From: Clostridia bacterium
GTDB taxonomy: Bacteria; Bacillota; Clostridia; Christensenellales; Aristaeellaceae
Assembly: GCA_017470945.1 (NCBI GenBank)
Contig: JAFUXH010000126.1
Span: 1-49,426, forward strand
Direction: 5' to 3'
DNA length: 49,426 nt
In this document: in pieces, positions 25,678 to 33,339 of the stretch
Layout: each line of letters starts with the position of its first letter
How positions within the stretch are numbered: position 1 is the stretch's first letter
Notes under the pieces: generated by a model
Seen by the model: the letters and a program-made list of their open reading frames with translations, nothing else
Database searches by the model: none
Told to the model about the DNA's origin: nothing
Program-made: the position numbers and the translations under genes

Positions 25678-26522
25678 GCTTGACGACCATCCGAAGCGAT
25701 TGCCTGACGGTCACGGTTTCCTCCGTTGGCGCGGAGATCCAATCCATTCAGGATCGGCAGGGCAATGAATATATGTGGCAGGGCGATCCCGCCTACTGGG
25801 CCAACCGGGCCCCTATCCTGTTCCCCGTGGCCGGCGGCTTCCGGGATGACGAATACGTGTGGCAGGGGAAAACCTATCCCATGGCCAAGCACGGCATCGT
25901 GCGCAACGTGGCGTGGGAAGTGGAAAGCGCCGGGGAAAACAGGGCTGTATTCAGCATCAGCCGGAAAACCGAGGGCTTTCCATTCGAATATACCCTGCGG
26001 GCGATCTTTACCGTGACGGGCAACCAATTGCGGGTGGATTACGCCGTCAACAATCAGGATCAGCAGCCCTTTTATTTCAGCGTCGGCGCCCACGAGGCCT
26101 ACGCCACCCCCGGCGGCATCCAGGATTACGAGATCGTGTTTGACGAAGAAGAAACCCTGCTGCATTCCCTGCTGGAGGGCAACCTGAATAGCCATGAAAC
26201 CCAGGTGATCGCAGAACGAACGAGGACGCTGCCCCTGCGTTACGATTATTTCGCCGTGGACGCGCTGGTGTTCCGCTCCGTGAAAAGCAAGGGCGTCACC
26301 CTGCGGGGCGTGAAAAACGGAAGGAAATTGCGGGTGGATTTCCCCGAGCATCCGATCCTCATGTTCTGGGATAAGCCCGGGGCGGCGTACATCTGCATCG
26401 AGCCCTGGTGCAACGGCCCGGATTTTGTGGACGCGCCCAAGGAGATCGATCAGAAATTCGGCTTCATGCGCCTGGAGCCCGGCCAGACCATCACCCGCAG
26501 CCATACCATCACCATCGGGTGA
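25674..26522 (+). CDS. Aldose 1-epimerase family protein (LacX/YihR-like)
   Basis: The 282-residue beta-sandwich protein fits the galactose mutarotase superfamily. The start (LTVTVSSVGAEIQSIQD, EYMWQGDPAYWANRAPILFP) matches the LacX-type subfamily. The family active-site histidine region is visible (KHGIVRN and SVGAHEAYATP), as is the catalytic glutamate region near the C-terminus (YICIEPWCN). Members interconvert anomers of free or phosphorylated sugars; the substrate is not clear. It is the last gene of the nadD operon. Confidence 0.9.
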   Translation: MSLTTIRSDCLTVTVSSVGAEIQSIQDRQGNEYMWQGDPAYWANRAPILFPVAGGFRDDEYVWQGKTYPMAKHGIVRNVAWEVESAGENRAVFSISRKTEGFPFEYTLRAIFTVTGNQLRVDYAVNNQDQQPFYFSVGAHEAYATPGGIQDYEIVFDEEETLLHSLLEGNLNSHETQVIAERTRTLPLRYDYFAVDALVFRSVKSKGVTLRGVKNGRKLRVDFPEHPILMFWDKPGAAYICIEPWCNGPDFVDAPKEIDQKFGFMRLEPGQTITRSHTITIG

Positions 26523-26523
26523 C

Positions 26524-26585
26524 AAAAAAAGACGGTAGCTTCTATCCATGCCCGGATCGGCAGGAGAAGATACCGTCTCTTTTTT
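26524..26585. terminator. Bidirectional terminator between the epimerase and GNAT genes
   Basis: AAAAAAGACGGTA (from 26524) pairs with TACCGTCTCTTTTTT (to 26585) around a loop of about 30 bases, with A-run and T-run on opposite sides. It lies between converging genes, so it can stop both. Confidence 0.75.
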
Positions 26586-26590
26586 GCCAT

Positions 26591-27628
26591 TTATGGCTCG
26601 TCTGCGCTGAACAGATAGATATTCACCTGCTCCTGATGCTCCTGGGTGCGCAGGATGTGATCCTCCGGCACGTCGGCGGTGTATAGGAAGCTGCAATTCA
26701 GCTTTTCGCACACCTGGCGGGAGGCGGCGTTGCGAACGTCGTTGGTGATCAGTACGGCGTCGATGCCGTGCTGCCGCATCAGGGGGCGCAGCAGGCGGCA
26801 GGCGCGCGCGGCGTAGCCGTGGCCCCGGTGCTTTTCCTCGACGGCGTAGCCGACGTGGCCGGCGTAGAACAGCAGATCGGTAAAGCCGATGCGCAGGTCG
26901 ATGCGGCCCACGGTTTCTCCTTCCCGGTCGATCAGGAAGTGGTAGGCGGGCACGTAGCCCTTTTCCGGGTTGGCGGGGGTCTGGCTTTCGCAGATCAGGC
27001 GGAGGTCGTTTTCGATCAACGCGTCGGTGGGGAAGAAGCGGTCGAATTGCCAGGTCAGCCGGCGGCTCAGCCCCCAGGCCCAAGCCATACGGCTGATGGC
27101 GTAGGTGGCTTCGTCGCCCCGGGGCCCGCCGTCCCATTTGGGGGCGCGGCCTTCTTTTTCGATGTGATCCAGCGTCATGCCCAGCCGCTCCATCACCCGA
27201 TAGGAGGGGGCGTTCCGGGCGTCGCAGTGGGCGATGACCCGCTGTGCGCGGTACTGCCGAAAGCCGAAATCCATCATGGCCCGGCCGGCTTCGGTGGCGT
27301 AGCCCTTTCCCCGGTATTCCGGCAGCAGGATCCACCCGATCTCGGCGGAGGTATCGTCGTAAATCTCCACGCTGGCATCGCCGATGGCCTCCCCGGTTTC
27401 TTTGAGGATCACGCAGTATTCCCGCATGGCGACGGGATTCTTTCCCCATTCCTCCAGGGCGTGGGTCAGGAAGCGGTGGGCGTCCTGCTGGGGCGTTATG
27501 CCGTTGCGGCCCCAGAAATACAGGTACTTCACCGTGTCCGGGTCGGATGCGATGCGCAGGATCGTATCAAAATCCGCCTCCTGAAAGGGCCGCAGGATCA
27601 GGCGGTCGGTCGTCAGGGCGTCTGTCAT
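26591..27628 (-). CDS. Tandem-domain GNAT acetyltransferase
   Basis: The 345-residue protein holds two GNAT folds. Domain 1 (about 1-175) is RimJ-like, with RLILRPFQEADF, the acyl-CoA loop RGKGYATEAG and ARNAPSYRVMERLGM. Domain 2 (about 195-340) has GETVGRIDLRIG, the loop HRGHGYAARAC and VRNAASRQVCEKLNC. Both loops keep the Gly residues needed for acetyl-CoA. Such pairs may act on small amines, aminoglycosides or protein N-termini; the substrate is unknown. The start is preceded by AGGAG. It lies downstream of the rpmA terminator and may be expressed by read-through; I see no separate promoter. Confidence 0.88.
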   Translation of the reverse strand: MTDALTTDRLILRPFQEADFDTILRIASDPDTVKYLYFWGRNGITPQQDAHRFLTHALEEWGKNPVAMREYCVILKETGEAIGDASVEIYDDTSAEIGWILLPEYRGKGYATEAGRAMMDFGFRQYRAQRVIAHCDARNAPSYRVMERLGMTLDHIEKEGRAPKWDGGPRGDEATYAISRMAWAWGLSRRLTWQFDRFFPTDALIENDLRLICESQTPANPEKGYVPAYHFLIDREGETVGRIDLRIGFTDLLFYAGHVGYAVEEKHRGHGYAARACRLLRPLMRQHGIDAVLITNDVRNAASRQVCEKLNCSFLYTADVPEDHILRTQEHQEQVNIYLFSADEP

Positions 27629-27655
27629 GGGGAAATCACTCCTTGCGTGAACACA

Positions 27656-27696
27656 AAAAGGGGCCGCTTCGCTGTGAAAACAAAGCGGCCCCTTTC
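27656..27696 (-). terminator. Intrinsic terminator of the rplU-prp-rpmA operon
   Basis: AAAGGGGCCGCTT (27657-27669) and AAGCGGCCCCTTT (27683-27695) form a 13-base stem just after the rpmA stop. Read on the reverse strand it ends in TTTTTGTG. Confidence 0.85.
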
Positions 27697-27705
27697 GGCT
27701 TTGCG

Positions 27706-28005
27706 TTACTGGGCGGCAGTTTCGGTGACCACGGGATGCACGCTCACCTGCTTGTCAAACTTGCCCTTGCGTTCGAAACGCATAATGCCGTCGGCCTTGG
27801 CGAACAGGGTATCATCCTTGCCAATGCCCACGTTCAGGCCGGGATGCACCTTGGTGCCCCGCTGACGAACCAGGATGTTGCCGGCCTTCACGAACTGGCC
27901 GTCGGCCCGCTTCGGGCCCAGGCGCTTGCTTTCGCTGTCGCGGCCGTTCCGGGTGGAACCCATACCTTTTTTATGGGCGAAAAGCTGAAGATTGAGCTTC
28001 AACAT
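27706..28005 (-). CDS. rpmA: Ribosomal protein L27 (bL27) with cleavable N-terminal extension
   Basis: The 99-residue large-subunit protein reaches the peptidyl transferase centre. It starts [20 protein letters not shown]: the first nine residues are the extension found in Bacillota, cleaved between LFA and HKKG by the protease Prp, whose gene is directly upstream. The core [19 protein letters not shown] and [15 protein letters not shown] is intact. The C-terminal TETAAQ is a slightly acidic extra tail. ATG 28005 is preceded by TTGGAGGAAG. Confidence 0.96.
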   Translation of the reverse strand: MLKLNLQLFAHKKGMGSTRNGRDSESKRLGPKRADGQFVKAGNILVRQRGTKVHPGLNVGIGKDDTLFAKADGIMRFERKGKFDKQVSVHPVVTETAAQ

Positions 28006-28023
28006 GATTGCTTCCTCCAATAC

Positions 28024-28335
28024 TTAGTTTTCGATGAGCTGAAGATGCTTGGGGTAGGCGTCCGCGATATCACGCAGGCCCTGGCGCATGGCTTCCATGA
28101 TCACCTGGGCGTCGCGGCCGGCGTCGGGGGGCAGCGATACATCCATATCGCCCTCTTCCGCGCGGACCTTCGCCTGCACGCCCGCCACCGTTTCCAGGGC
28201 GTTGACGCAGGTGGTGGTCAGCACCGACACGGCGGCACACACGATATCTTTTCCGTAGGCGGCGAAGCCGGCGTGGCCCCGGCAGGAAAAGCCGGTGAGG
28301 CGGCCGCCTTCACTGCGCAGCGTGACGCGGATCAT
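28024..28335 (-). CDS. prp: Ribosomal-processing cysteine protease Prp
   Basis: The 103-residue protein cleaves the N-terminal extension of L27 during ribosome assembly. The catalytic His lies in GHAGFAAYGKDIVCAAVS near residue 20, with the catalytic Cys 12 residues further on in the same motif. The rest fits the family (TTTCVNALETVAG, ALRQGLRDIA-type helix). It lies between rplU and rpmA, as in other Bacillota. I chose ATG 28335 over GTG 28338 because of the spacing from TAAGG, which overlaps the rplU stop. Confidence 0.93.
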   Translation of the reverse strand: MIRVTLRSEGGRLTGFSCRGHAGFAAYGKDIVCAAVSVLTTTCVNALETVAGVQAKVRAEEGDMDVSLPPDAGRDAQVIMEAMRQGLRDIADAYPKHLQLIEN

Positions 28336-28341
28336 CACGCC

Positions 28342-28647
28342 TTACGCGTTGATGCCGGTGATCTCCACCTGGGTGAAGGGCTGGCGATGGCCGGCCTTCC
28401 GGCGGTAATTCTTCTTGCTCTTGTACTTGAAAACGACGATCTTTTGGCCCTTGCCCTGACGGATGATCTTGCCCGTCACGGTGGCGCCTTCGATGTAGGG
28501 GGAGCCCACTTCGATGGTCTCGCCGGAAAGCATCAGCACGGGGAAGGTCACGATATCGCCCGCTTCATTTTCCAGCTTTTCGATGTAGATGGTGTCGCCC
28601 TCGGACACGCGGTACTGTTTGCCGCCAGTCGCAATAATTGCGTACAT
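28342..28647 (-). CDS. rplU: Ribosomal protein L21 (bL21)
   Basis: The 101-residue large-subunit protein binds 23S rRNA. It shows the complete family: [45 protein letters not shown] and the basic [17 protein letters not shown] tail. GGAGGTG precedes the ATG at 28647. It is the first gene of rplU-prp-rpmA, driven by the promoter at 28769-28797 with a roughly 120-base leader. Confidence 0.97.
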   Translation of the reverse strand: MYAIIATGGKQYRVSEGDTIYIEKLENEAGDIVTFPVLMLSGETIEVGSPYIEGATVTGKIIRQGKGQKIVVFKYKSKKNYRRKAGHRQPFTQVEITGINA

Positions 28648-28768
28648 ATGCAGCACCTCCTGTTTTTTACTCGCCGGGCTTCCCTGGAGGGATGGATGGC
28701 ATCTTGCAGCCATGGGGCAGCGCGCAGGGCGCACATTTAGAAGCCCCTCCCGAGCGGCTTACCGAAAT
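28648..28768 (-). ncRNA. Candidate L21 leader RNA
   Basis: The leader of rplU is about 120 bases long. On the reverse strand it has several GC-rich pairing blocks (GGGAGGGGCTT..., GCGCCCTGCGCGC) and ends with GTAAAAAACAGGAGGTG directly before the start. A structured L21 leader is known in Bacillota, and the 3' end fits what I recall of it, but I could not fold or align it here. Confidence 0.45.
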
Positions 28769-28797
28769 ATCCTATCACAGTTGGGGGGAATTGTCAA
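28769..28797 (-). promoter_or_regulatory. Promoter of the rplU-prp-rpmA operon
   Basis: On the reverse strand TTGACA (28797-28792), 17 bases, TAGGAT (28774-28769). Confidence 0.75.
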
Positions 28798-28868
28798 TCA
28801 TTTCTTCGAGGTTTTTTCGGGGAAAAACCAGAAATTTCAAGGTTTTTTGGCTTTTCTGTTCGGCTGCT

Positions 28869-30140
28869 TCACGCCATGAGCATCTGCTTGAAAAACGCCG
28901 ATCCCCGCAGCAGGTTTTCGATGCTGATCCTTTCGTCGATGCCGTGCTCCCGCTTTAGCTCCTCCGGCGGCAGCACGAAGGGGGAGAAGCGGTAAATATA
29001 AGGGCACAGGGGTTCCATTCGCCGGGCGTCGGAAGCGCCGGTCAGCAGATAGGGGGCGATGGGCGTGCCGGGGAAATGCACGTGAATGGCGGTGGTCAGC
29101 GCGTCCCAGGCAAAGCCCTGGGTAGGGGAAATCAGGCTGGGCTCGTCCATCACATCCACCGTCACCAGCAGCCGCGGGTCACCGGTCACCCGCTCGATGC
29201 GGCGCAGCAATTCCGCCGTTTCTTCCCCGGGCAGCACGGAGGCCTGGAAGGAAATGCCCGCCTCCTGCCCCTTCAGGGCGTCGCCGCTCAAGGCGCTGAC
29301 CTTTACCTGGGTGCGGCTCAGGGCCTGGCCGTACACCGTGTGCTCCAATTTGCGCAGAAACCGATCCTGAAAGCGGCCCGGGTGGGTGGCGCAGAAGCGC
29401 TGGAAGCCGGTCATTTCGTCGGCCAGGGCGATGAGGGTTTGGCTGGTCACGGGGCAGATGCGGGGCATGAAGTGCATCCGCAGCAGCCGGTCGCCGGCGT
29501 GCAGCAGCGCTTCGGTGCTCTTATCCCCGTCGGCGGTGAGGGTGAAGCACATGCGGCCCTTTTCCGCCACCCCGATCAGGGCGATGGGCTTTTCGCACAG
29601 GGTGGGCAGGCCGGTGATGGAGCCGCCCTCATCCAGCACGAAGGCGGGCTTCACATGCCGGCTTTCCAGGATGCGGCACATCTTCTGCATGCTGCCGCCC
29701 CGGATCTCCTCGTCGCAGGAAAAGGCGAACCAGATGTTGCCCTTGGGCCGGAAGCCCTGGGACAGGAGCGCCTCCGCCGCCGTCAGCAGGGCGATCAGGT
29801 GGCCCTTCATATCCACCGTTCCCCGGCCGTACACGAAGCCGTCCCGGATTTCGCCGGCAAAGGGCCCCACGCTCCATTTTTCCGGCGTGCGGATGGGGAA
29901 CACGTCCATGTGGGATAAAAACAGCAGGGGCTGGCCGTCGCCGTGGCCCGGCAGGCAGCCCAGCAGCGCCCGCTGATCCACCGTTTCCCACGCGCCGACG
30001 GAAAACACCAGCGGGAATAATTCCCGCAGCACGGTGTGCAATTCCATGAACGGCGCGCCAGGGCCGTTGGCGATGGTGGGCTTTTGCACGGCCAGGCTCA
30101 GGGCCCGGGCGATGCGTTTTTCTGCCGCCGCCTGCTGCAT
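28869..30140 (-). CDS. M20 family metallopeptidase (carboxypeptidase S-like)
   Basis: The 423-residue dinuclear zinc hydrolase has LLFLSHMDVFP (first metal His and Asp), YGRGTVDMKG (bridging Asp), FAFSCDEEIRG (catalytic Glu pair), VLDEGG (metal ligand) and, near the end, ERISIEN, with an inserted dimerisation domain between. The pattern GRGTxDMKGxL and the long GS-rich central part fit the CPS1/PM20D1 branch, which hydrolyses peptides or N-acyl amino acids. ATG 30140 has AAGGAAGGA upstream. The gene stands alone. The AT-rich sequence past its stop holds a weak GGAAAAACC...GGTTTTTT hairpin that may terminate it. Confidence 0.9.
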   Translation of the reverse strand: MQQAAAEKRIARALSLAVQKPTIANGPGAPFMELHTVLRELFPLVFSVGAWETVDQRALLGCLPGHGDGQPLLFLSHMDVFPIRTPEKWSVGPFAGEIRDGFVYGRGTVDMKGHLIALLTAAEALLSQGFRPKGNIWFAFSCDEEIRGGSMQKMCRILESRHVKPAFVLDEGGSITGLPTLCEKPIALIGVAEKGRMCFTLTADGDKSTEALLHAGDRLLRMHFMPRICPVTSQTLIALADEMTGFQRFCATHPGRFQDRFLRKLEHTVYGQALSRTQVKVSALSGDALKGQEAGISFQASVLPGEETAELLRRIERVTGDPRLLVTVDVMDEPSLISPTQGFAWDALTTAIHVHFPGTPIAPYLLTGASDARRMEPLCPYIYRFSPFVLPPEELKREHGIDERISIENLLRGSAFFKQMLMA

Positions 30141-30205
30141 CAGGGCTGATCCTTCCTTTCCGATGATGGGTTATAGTCAAATTCGCTGAACGCGGGGGCC
30201 TTCCC

Positions 30206-30276
30206 TGCTATAATCTGTCCAAAAACAGAAATTTTTTGCCAAAGATATGGCATATTTTGTGGGAACATGCTATAAT
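30206..30276 (+). promoter_or_regulatory. Two extended -10 promoter candidates for the small protein/pfkA operon
   Basis: TGCTATAAT occurs twice, at 30206-30214 and 30268-30276, 62 bases apart, each an extended -10. Neither has a good -35 at the usual distance. The second lies 36 bases before the start at 30312. Confidence 0.55.
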
Positions 30277-30311
30277 GACGAAGTATCTTCCGAGGGGAAG
30301 GGGTGGAAACG

Positions 30312-30530
30312 ATGGGTCAGACTGCCCAATGGAAAGTGATTCATATGGCCCGCAGCGAAAAAAGCGCTAATGAGATCCTTTCGCTTCTGGAGCGGGAGGG
30401 GATCTTGGCCCGCAGCAAGCAGGTATACCGCACCGTTTCATCGGAAGAAAACTATTATGAAATTATGGTACTTGGCGCAGAGGCGATAGAGGCCCAACAG
30501 CTTCTGATCGAAAACAACCTGCTGCTGTAA
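30312..30530 (+). CDS. Small DUF2007-like protein upstream of pfkA
   Basis: The 72-residue protein begins MGQTAQWKVIHMARSEKSAN and continues ILSLLEREGILARSK and VSSEENYYEIMVLGAEAIEAQQLL. This is the fold of small signal-transducing DUF2007-like proteins (helix, then a strand with paired Tyr, then a helix). It is 18 bases from pfkA and surely shares its transcript. A conserved place next to pfkA in Clostridia would suggest a role in glycolytic control, but I cannot verify that. I prefer ATG 30312 over a GTG at 30303. Confidence 0.8.
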   Translation: MGQTAQWKVIHMARSEKSANEILSLLEREGILARSKQVYRTVSSEENYYEIMVLGAEAIEAQQLLIENNLLL

Positions 30531-30548
30531 CCGAAGGAGACGATCACT

Positions 30549-31598
30549 ATGCCCAATATCGCAGTGCTCACCAGCGGCGGCGACAGCCCCGGCATGAACG
30601 CGGCCGTGATGAGCGTGGCCCGCAACGCCGCCCATTATCACATGCCTTTGATCGGCATCAAGCGGGGTTACAATGGCCTGCTTGGCAAATCCGCCAACGA
30701 GGTGGACGATCTGGTGAATCTGGACCTGGATACCGTGCTGGATATTGCCGATAACCCCGGCACCTATCTGCGCACCGCCCGGTGCACCGAATTCCTGGAC
30801 CCCGCCATGCGGGAAAAGGCGGCCCGGAAACTGAAGGAAATGGAAGTGCTGGGCCTGGTGGTCATTGGCGGCGACGGCAGCTTCCAGGGCGCTATGCGCC
30901 TGTGCGAATTGGGCATTCCCTGCATTGGCATCCCCGGCACTATCGATAACGACCTGCCCTATACCGTGCGTACCCTGGGCTACGATACCGCCATCAACGT
31001 GTGCGTGGACGCCGTGCGCGCCATCCGCGCCACCTCCCGCTCCCATGACCGCCCCCACGTGGTGGAGGTGATGGGCCGTCACAGCGGCCAAATCGCCCTG
31101 TCCACGGCGGAAGCCACCGGGGCGGAGATCGTGGTGGTGCCCGAAGTCAAGTGGAAGGTGGATGACGTGGCGGCCCAGCTGAACCGCCAGATCGCCATGG
31201 GCAACAAGCGCGCCACCGTGATCGTGGCGGAGGGCTGCTGGGAATCCATGGCCCCCTTCGACGTGTATAAGTTCCTGAAGCCCTACGGCAAGCAGGTGTT
31301 CGAGGGTGAGCCCATGACCGCCAACCGCTTCGCCAGCATCCTCAAGCGCAAGTGCGGGATGATCGAGGTGCGGGATACCGTGGTGGGGTACACCCAGCGT
31401 GGCGCCCAGCCCACCGCCCGGGACAGCATGTTCGCCTTCGAGGCCGGCGCGATGGCGGTGGAATTGCTGCGCAACGGCATCAGCAATCAGGTCATCGGCG
31501 TGCGGAACGGAAAAACCTTCCATATGCCCATCGAAAAAGCCCTGGCCGCCAAACGGCCCTTCAATAAGAGGCTGTTCCGCTTGATCAACGAGCTGTAA
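30549..31598 (+). CDS. pfkA: ATP-dependent 6-phosphofructokinase
   Basis: The 349-residue enzyme phosphorylates fructose 6-phosphate to fructose 1,6-bisphosphate, the committing step of glycolysis. It shows LTSGGDSPGMNAAV at the N-terminus, GGDGS (107-111) with glycine at the position that marks ATP rather than pyrophosphate use, the catalytic PGTIDND (129-135), and the substrate loop MGRHSGQIAL. It is slightly longer than the Bacillus form (319 residues), with a longer C-terminal end. GAAGGAGACG precedes the ATG. Confidence 0.96.
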   Translation: MPNIAVLTSGGDSPGMNAAVMSVARNAAHYHMPLIGIKRGYNGLLGKSANEVDDLVNLDLDTVLDIADNPGTYLRTARCTEFLDPAMREKAARKLKEMEVLGLVVIGGDGSFQGAMRLCELGIPCIGIPGTIDNDLPYTVRTLGYDTAINVCVDAVRAIRATSRSHDRPHVVEVMGRHSGQIALSTAEATGAEIVVVPEVKWKVDDVAAQLNRQIAMGNKRATVIVAEGCWESMAPFDVYKFLKPYGKQVFEGEPMTANRFASILKRKCGMIEVRDTVVGYTQRGAQPTARDSMFAFEAGAMAVELLRNGISNQVIGVRNGKTFHMPIEKALAAKRPFNKRLFRLINEL

Positions 31599-31606
31599 GA
31601 AAAACA

Positions 31607-31649
31607 AAAGCAAGCCTGTCCGAATGACATCGGACGGGCTTGCTTTTTT
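31607..31649 (+). terminator. Intrinsic terminator after pfkA
   Basis: AAAGCAAGCCTGTCCG and CGGACGGGCTTGCTTT form a stem with one mismatch, ending in TTTTTT, just past the pfkA stop. Confidence 0.9.
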
Positions 31650-31728
31650 GATGCCTTGAATGAGGCGAGAAGTTATTTCTTCGCGGCGGGGGGAAGGCGT
31701 GAAACGGCGGCCGGGAACGGCGCGCGGA

Positions 31729-31911
31729 TCATGCGCCTTTCAATTCGTCGAACTTTGCGGCCCCTTCGCCGGCGGCCCACAGCCGGCACTGCCAGGCGTC
31801 GATTTGTTGGCTCAGGGCCAGCAGTTCGGCCTGGTCGCGGCGGTCATAGGCCTGCTCCAGCAGGAACCGGAGCTGGGATACGGGGGTGGCGGGATTCTTT
31901 ATCTTGAGCAT
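31729..31911 (-). CDS. Spo0E-like aspartyl phosphatase
   Basis: The 60-residue protein has the helical hairpin size and signature of the Spo0E family: LRFLLEQAYDRRDQAELLALSQQIDAW, with the SQxxD motif (S-Q-Q-I-D). Family members dephosphorylate Spo0A~P and delay sporulation. The start at 31911 is preceded by AAAGGAGG. It is a single-gene unit. Its upstream DNA has three copies of the Spo0A target sequence around a promoter (listed separately), which fits feedback between the regulator and its phosphatase. The short, divergent family makes the call from motif and size only. Confidence 0.75.
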   Translation of the reverse strand: MLKIKNPATPVSQLRFLLEQAYDRRDQAELLALSQQIDAWQCRLWAAGEGAAKFDELKGA

Positions 31912-31972
31912 ACAAGCGCCTCCTTTGCTTGGAAATTGAAAACAGCGGAAATTGGATTTTGCTGTCGCATAC

Positions 31973-32001
31973 AGCATACGCTGTCGAAGGGCGGGATGCA
32001 A
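31973..32001 (-). promoter_or_regulatory. Promoter candidate of the spo0E-like gene
   Basis: On the reverse strand TTGCAT (32001-31996), 17 bases, TATGCT (31978-31973), about 60 bases before the ATG. A Spo0A-type box lies within the spacer. Confidence 0.5.
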
Positions 32002-32050
32002 GAGCAAGTTTTGTCGAAACGCCCCGAATGGCCCTATATTTCGTTCGACA
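31982..32050. promoter_or_regulatory. Three Spo0A-box-like sequences
   Basis: TGTCGAA, the core Spo0A box, occurs at 31982-31988 (plus), 32012-32018 (plus, in the stronger context TTTTGTCGAAAC) and 32044-32050 (minus). The first is in the spacer of the spo0E-like promoter, the second just upstream of its -35. Three 7-base matches in 69 bases is unlikely by chance in this GC-rich DNA, but binding is not shown. The rest of the 336-base gap holds the serC promoter. Confidence 0.6.
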
Positions 32051-32144
32051 GGATGCGACAGGCACAAGATGTGGTGCTGCGAGGGCCTTTCAGCAAGGGG
32101 AAATGTGAGATGGATGGGCTGCTGTACTGAATTTGTATTTCCTC

Positions 32145-32173
32145 TTGCAATTGCGGTGGAAGGGGAGTACAAT
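32145..32173 (+). promoter_or_regulatory. Promoter of serC-serA
   Basis: TTGCAA (32145-32150), 17 bases, TACAAT (32168-32173), 75 bases before the serC start. Confidence 0.7.
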
Positions 32174-32247
32174 AATATGTGTGGAACATTTTTTGACCGC
32201 CGGGCGAAAAATGACCCGGCCAGTGAACGAAAGGAAGGACGTTGATC

Positions 32248-33318
32248 ATGGCACGCGTATATAATTTCTCTCCCGGACCCTCGGCCCTGCCCCTGCCCGT
32301 ACTGGAAAAGGTGAAGGCCGCCCTGCCTGAATATGAAGCCACCGGTATGAGCGTGATGGAAATGAGCCATCGCAGCGCCATGTATCTGGAGATCATTCGG
32401 GATACGGAGGCCCGGCTGCGGCAGCTGATGCACATTCCGGATACCTATGCCGTGCTGTTTTTGCATGGCGGGGCCACGGCTCAGTTCGCGTCCATCCCCA
32501 TGAACCTGATGGTCACCGGCCAGGCGGATTATATCGACAGCGGCAATTTCGCCCACGGCGCGGCGGTGGAGGCGGCCAAGTATGGCAAGGTGAATATCGT
32601 CGCTTCTTCCCGGGAGGAGAATTACACCTTCATTCCCGACTGGAAGGGCAAATTGACCCCCGGGGCCGATTACCTGCACATCACCACCAACAACACCATT
32701 TACGGCACCCATTATATCGAATTGCCCCAGGGCGACGCGCCGCTGGTGGCCGATATGAGCAGCAACATCCTGGGCGAGGTATACGACATCGAGCAGTTTG
32801 GCGCGGTGTATGCCGGGGCCCAGAAAAATATCGGGCCGGCGGGCCTGTGCGTGCTGATCGTGCGCAAGGATCTGCTGGGCAAGGCCCAGCCTATCTGCCC
32901 CAAGGTGTTCAATTGGGCCACCCAGGCGGATAACGAAAGCATGCTCAACACCCCCAACACCTTTGCCATCTACGTGGCGGGCCTGTGCATGGCCTGGCTG
33001 CAGGAGCAGGGCGGGGTGGAGGCCATCGCCAAAGTGAATCAGGAAAAGGCTACCCTGCTGTATGACTTCCTGGATAACAGCGCCTTGTTCAAGGGCACGG
33101 CCCAGAAGGAATTCCGCTCCGTGATGAACGTGACCTTCGTGACCGGCGATAAGGAGAAGGACGCCGCCTTTGTGAAATTCGCCGCCGAGCGGGGCCTGGT
33201 CAATTTGAAGGGCCATCGCAGCGTGGGCGGTATGCGGGCCAGCATTTACAACGCCATGCCCATCGAAGGCGTGAAGGCGCTGGTGGATGCCATGAAGGCC
33301 TTCGAGATGCAGGGCTGA
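32248..33318 (+). CDS. serC: Phosphoserine aminotransferase
   Basis: The 356-residue PLP enzyme converts 3-phosphohydroxypyruvate and glutamate to phosphoserine, the second step of serine synthesis. It begins YNFSPGPSALPLPVLEK and carries the family's MSHRS, LFLHGGATAQF and NTIYGTHY segments; the PLP lysine lies in AGAQKNIGPAG. The length is normal (about 360). ATG 32248 is preceded by AAAGGAAGGA; a TTG two codons upstream is less well placed. serA follows after 21 bases, so the pair forms the serine operon. Confidence 0.95.
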   Translation: MARVYNFSPGPSALPLPVLEKVKAALPEYEATGMSVMEMSHRSAMYLEIIRDTEARLRQLMHIPDTYAVLFLHGGATAQFASIPMNLMVTGQADYIDSGNFAHGAAVEAAKYGKVNIVASSREENYTFIPDWKGKLTPGADYLHITTNNTIYGTHYIELPQGDAPLVADMSSNILGEVYDIEQFGAVYAGAQKNIGPAGLCVLIVRKDLLGKAQPICPKVFNWATQADNESMLNTPNTFAIYVAGLCMAWLQEQGGVEAIAKVNQEKATLLYDFLDNSALFKGTAQKEFRSVMNVTFVTGDKEKDAAFVKFAAERGLVNLKGHRSVGGMRASIYNAMPIEGVKALVDAMKAFEMQG

Positions 33319-33339
33319 TCAGGAAAAGGAGGCAGCGCG

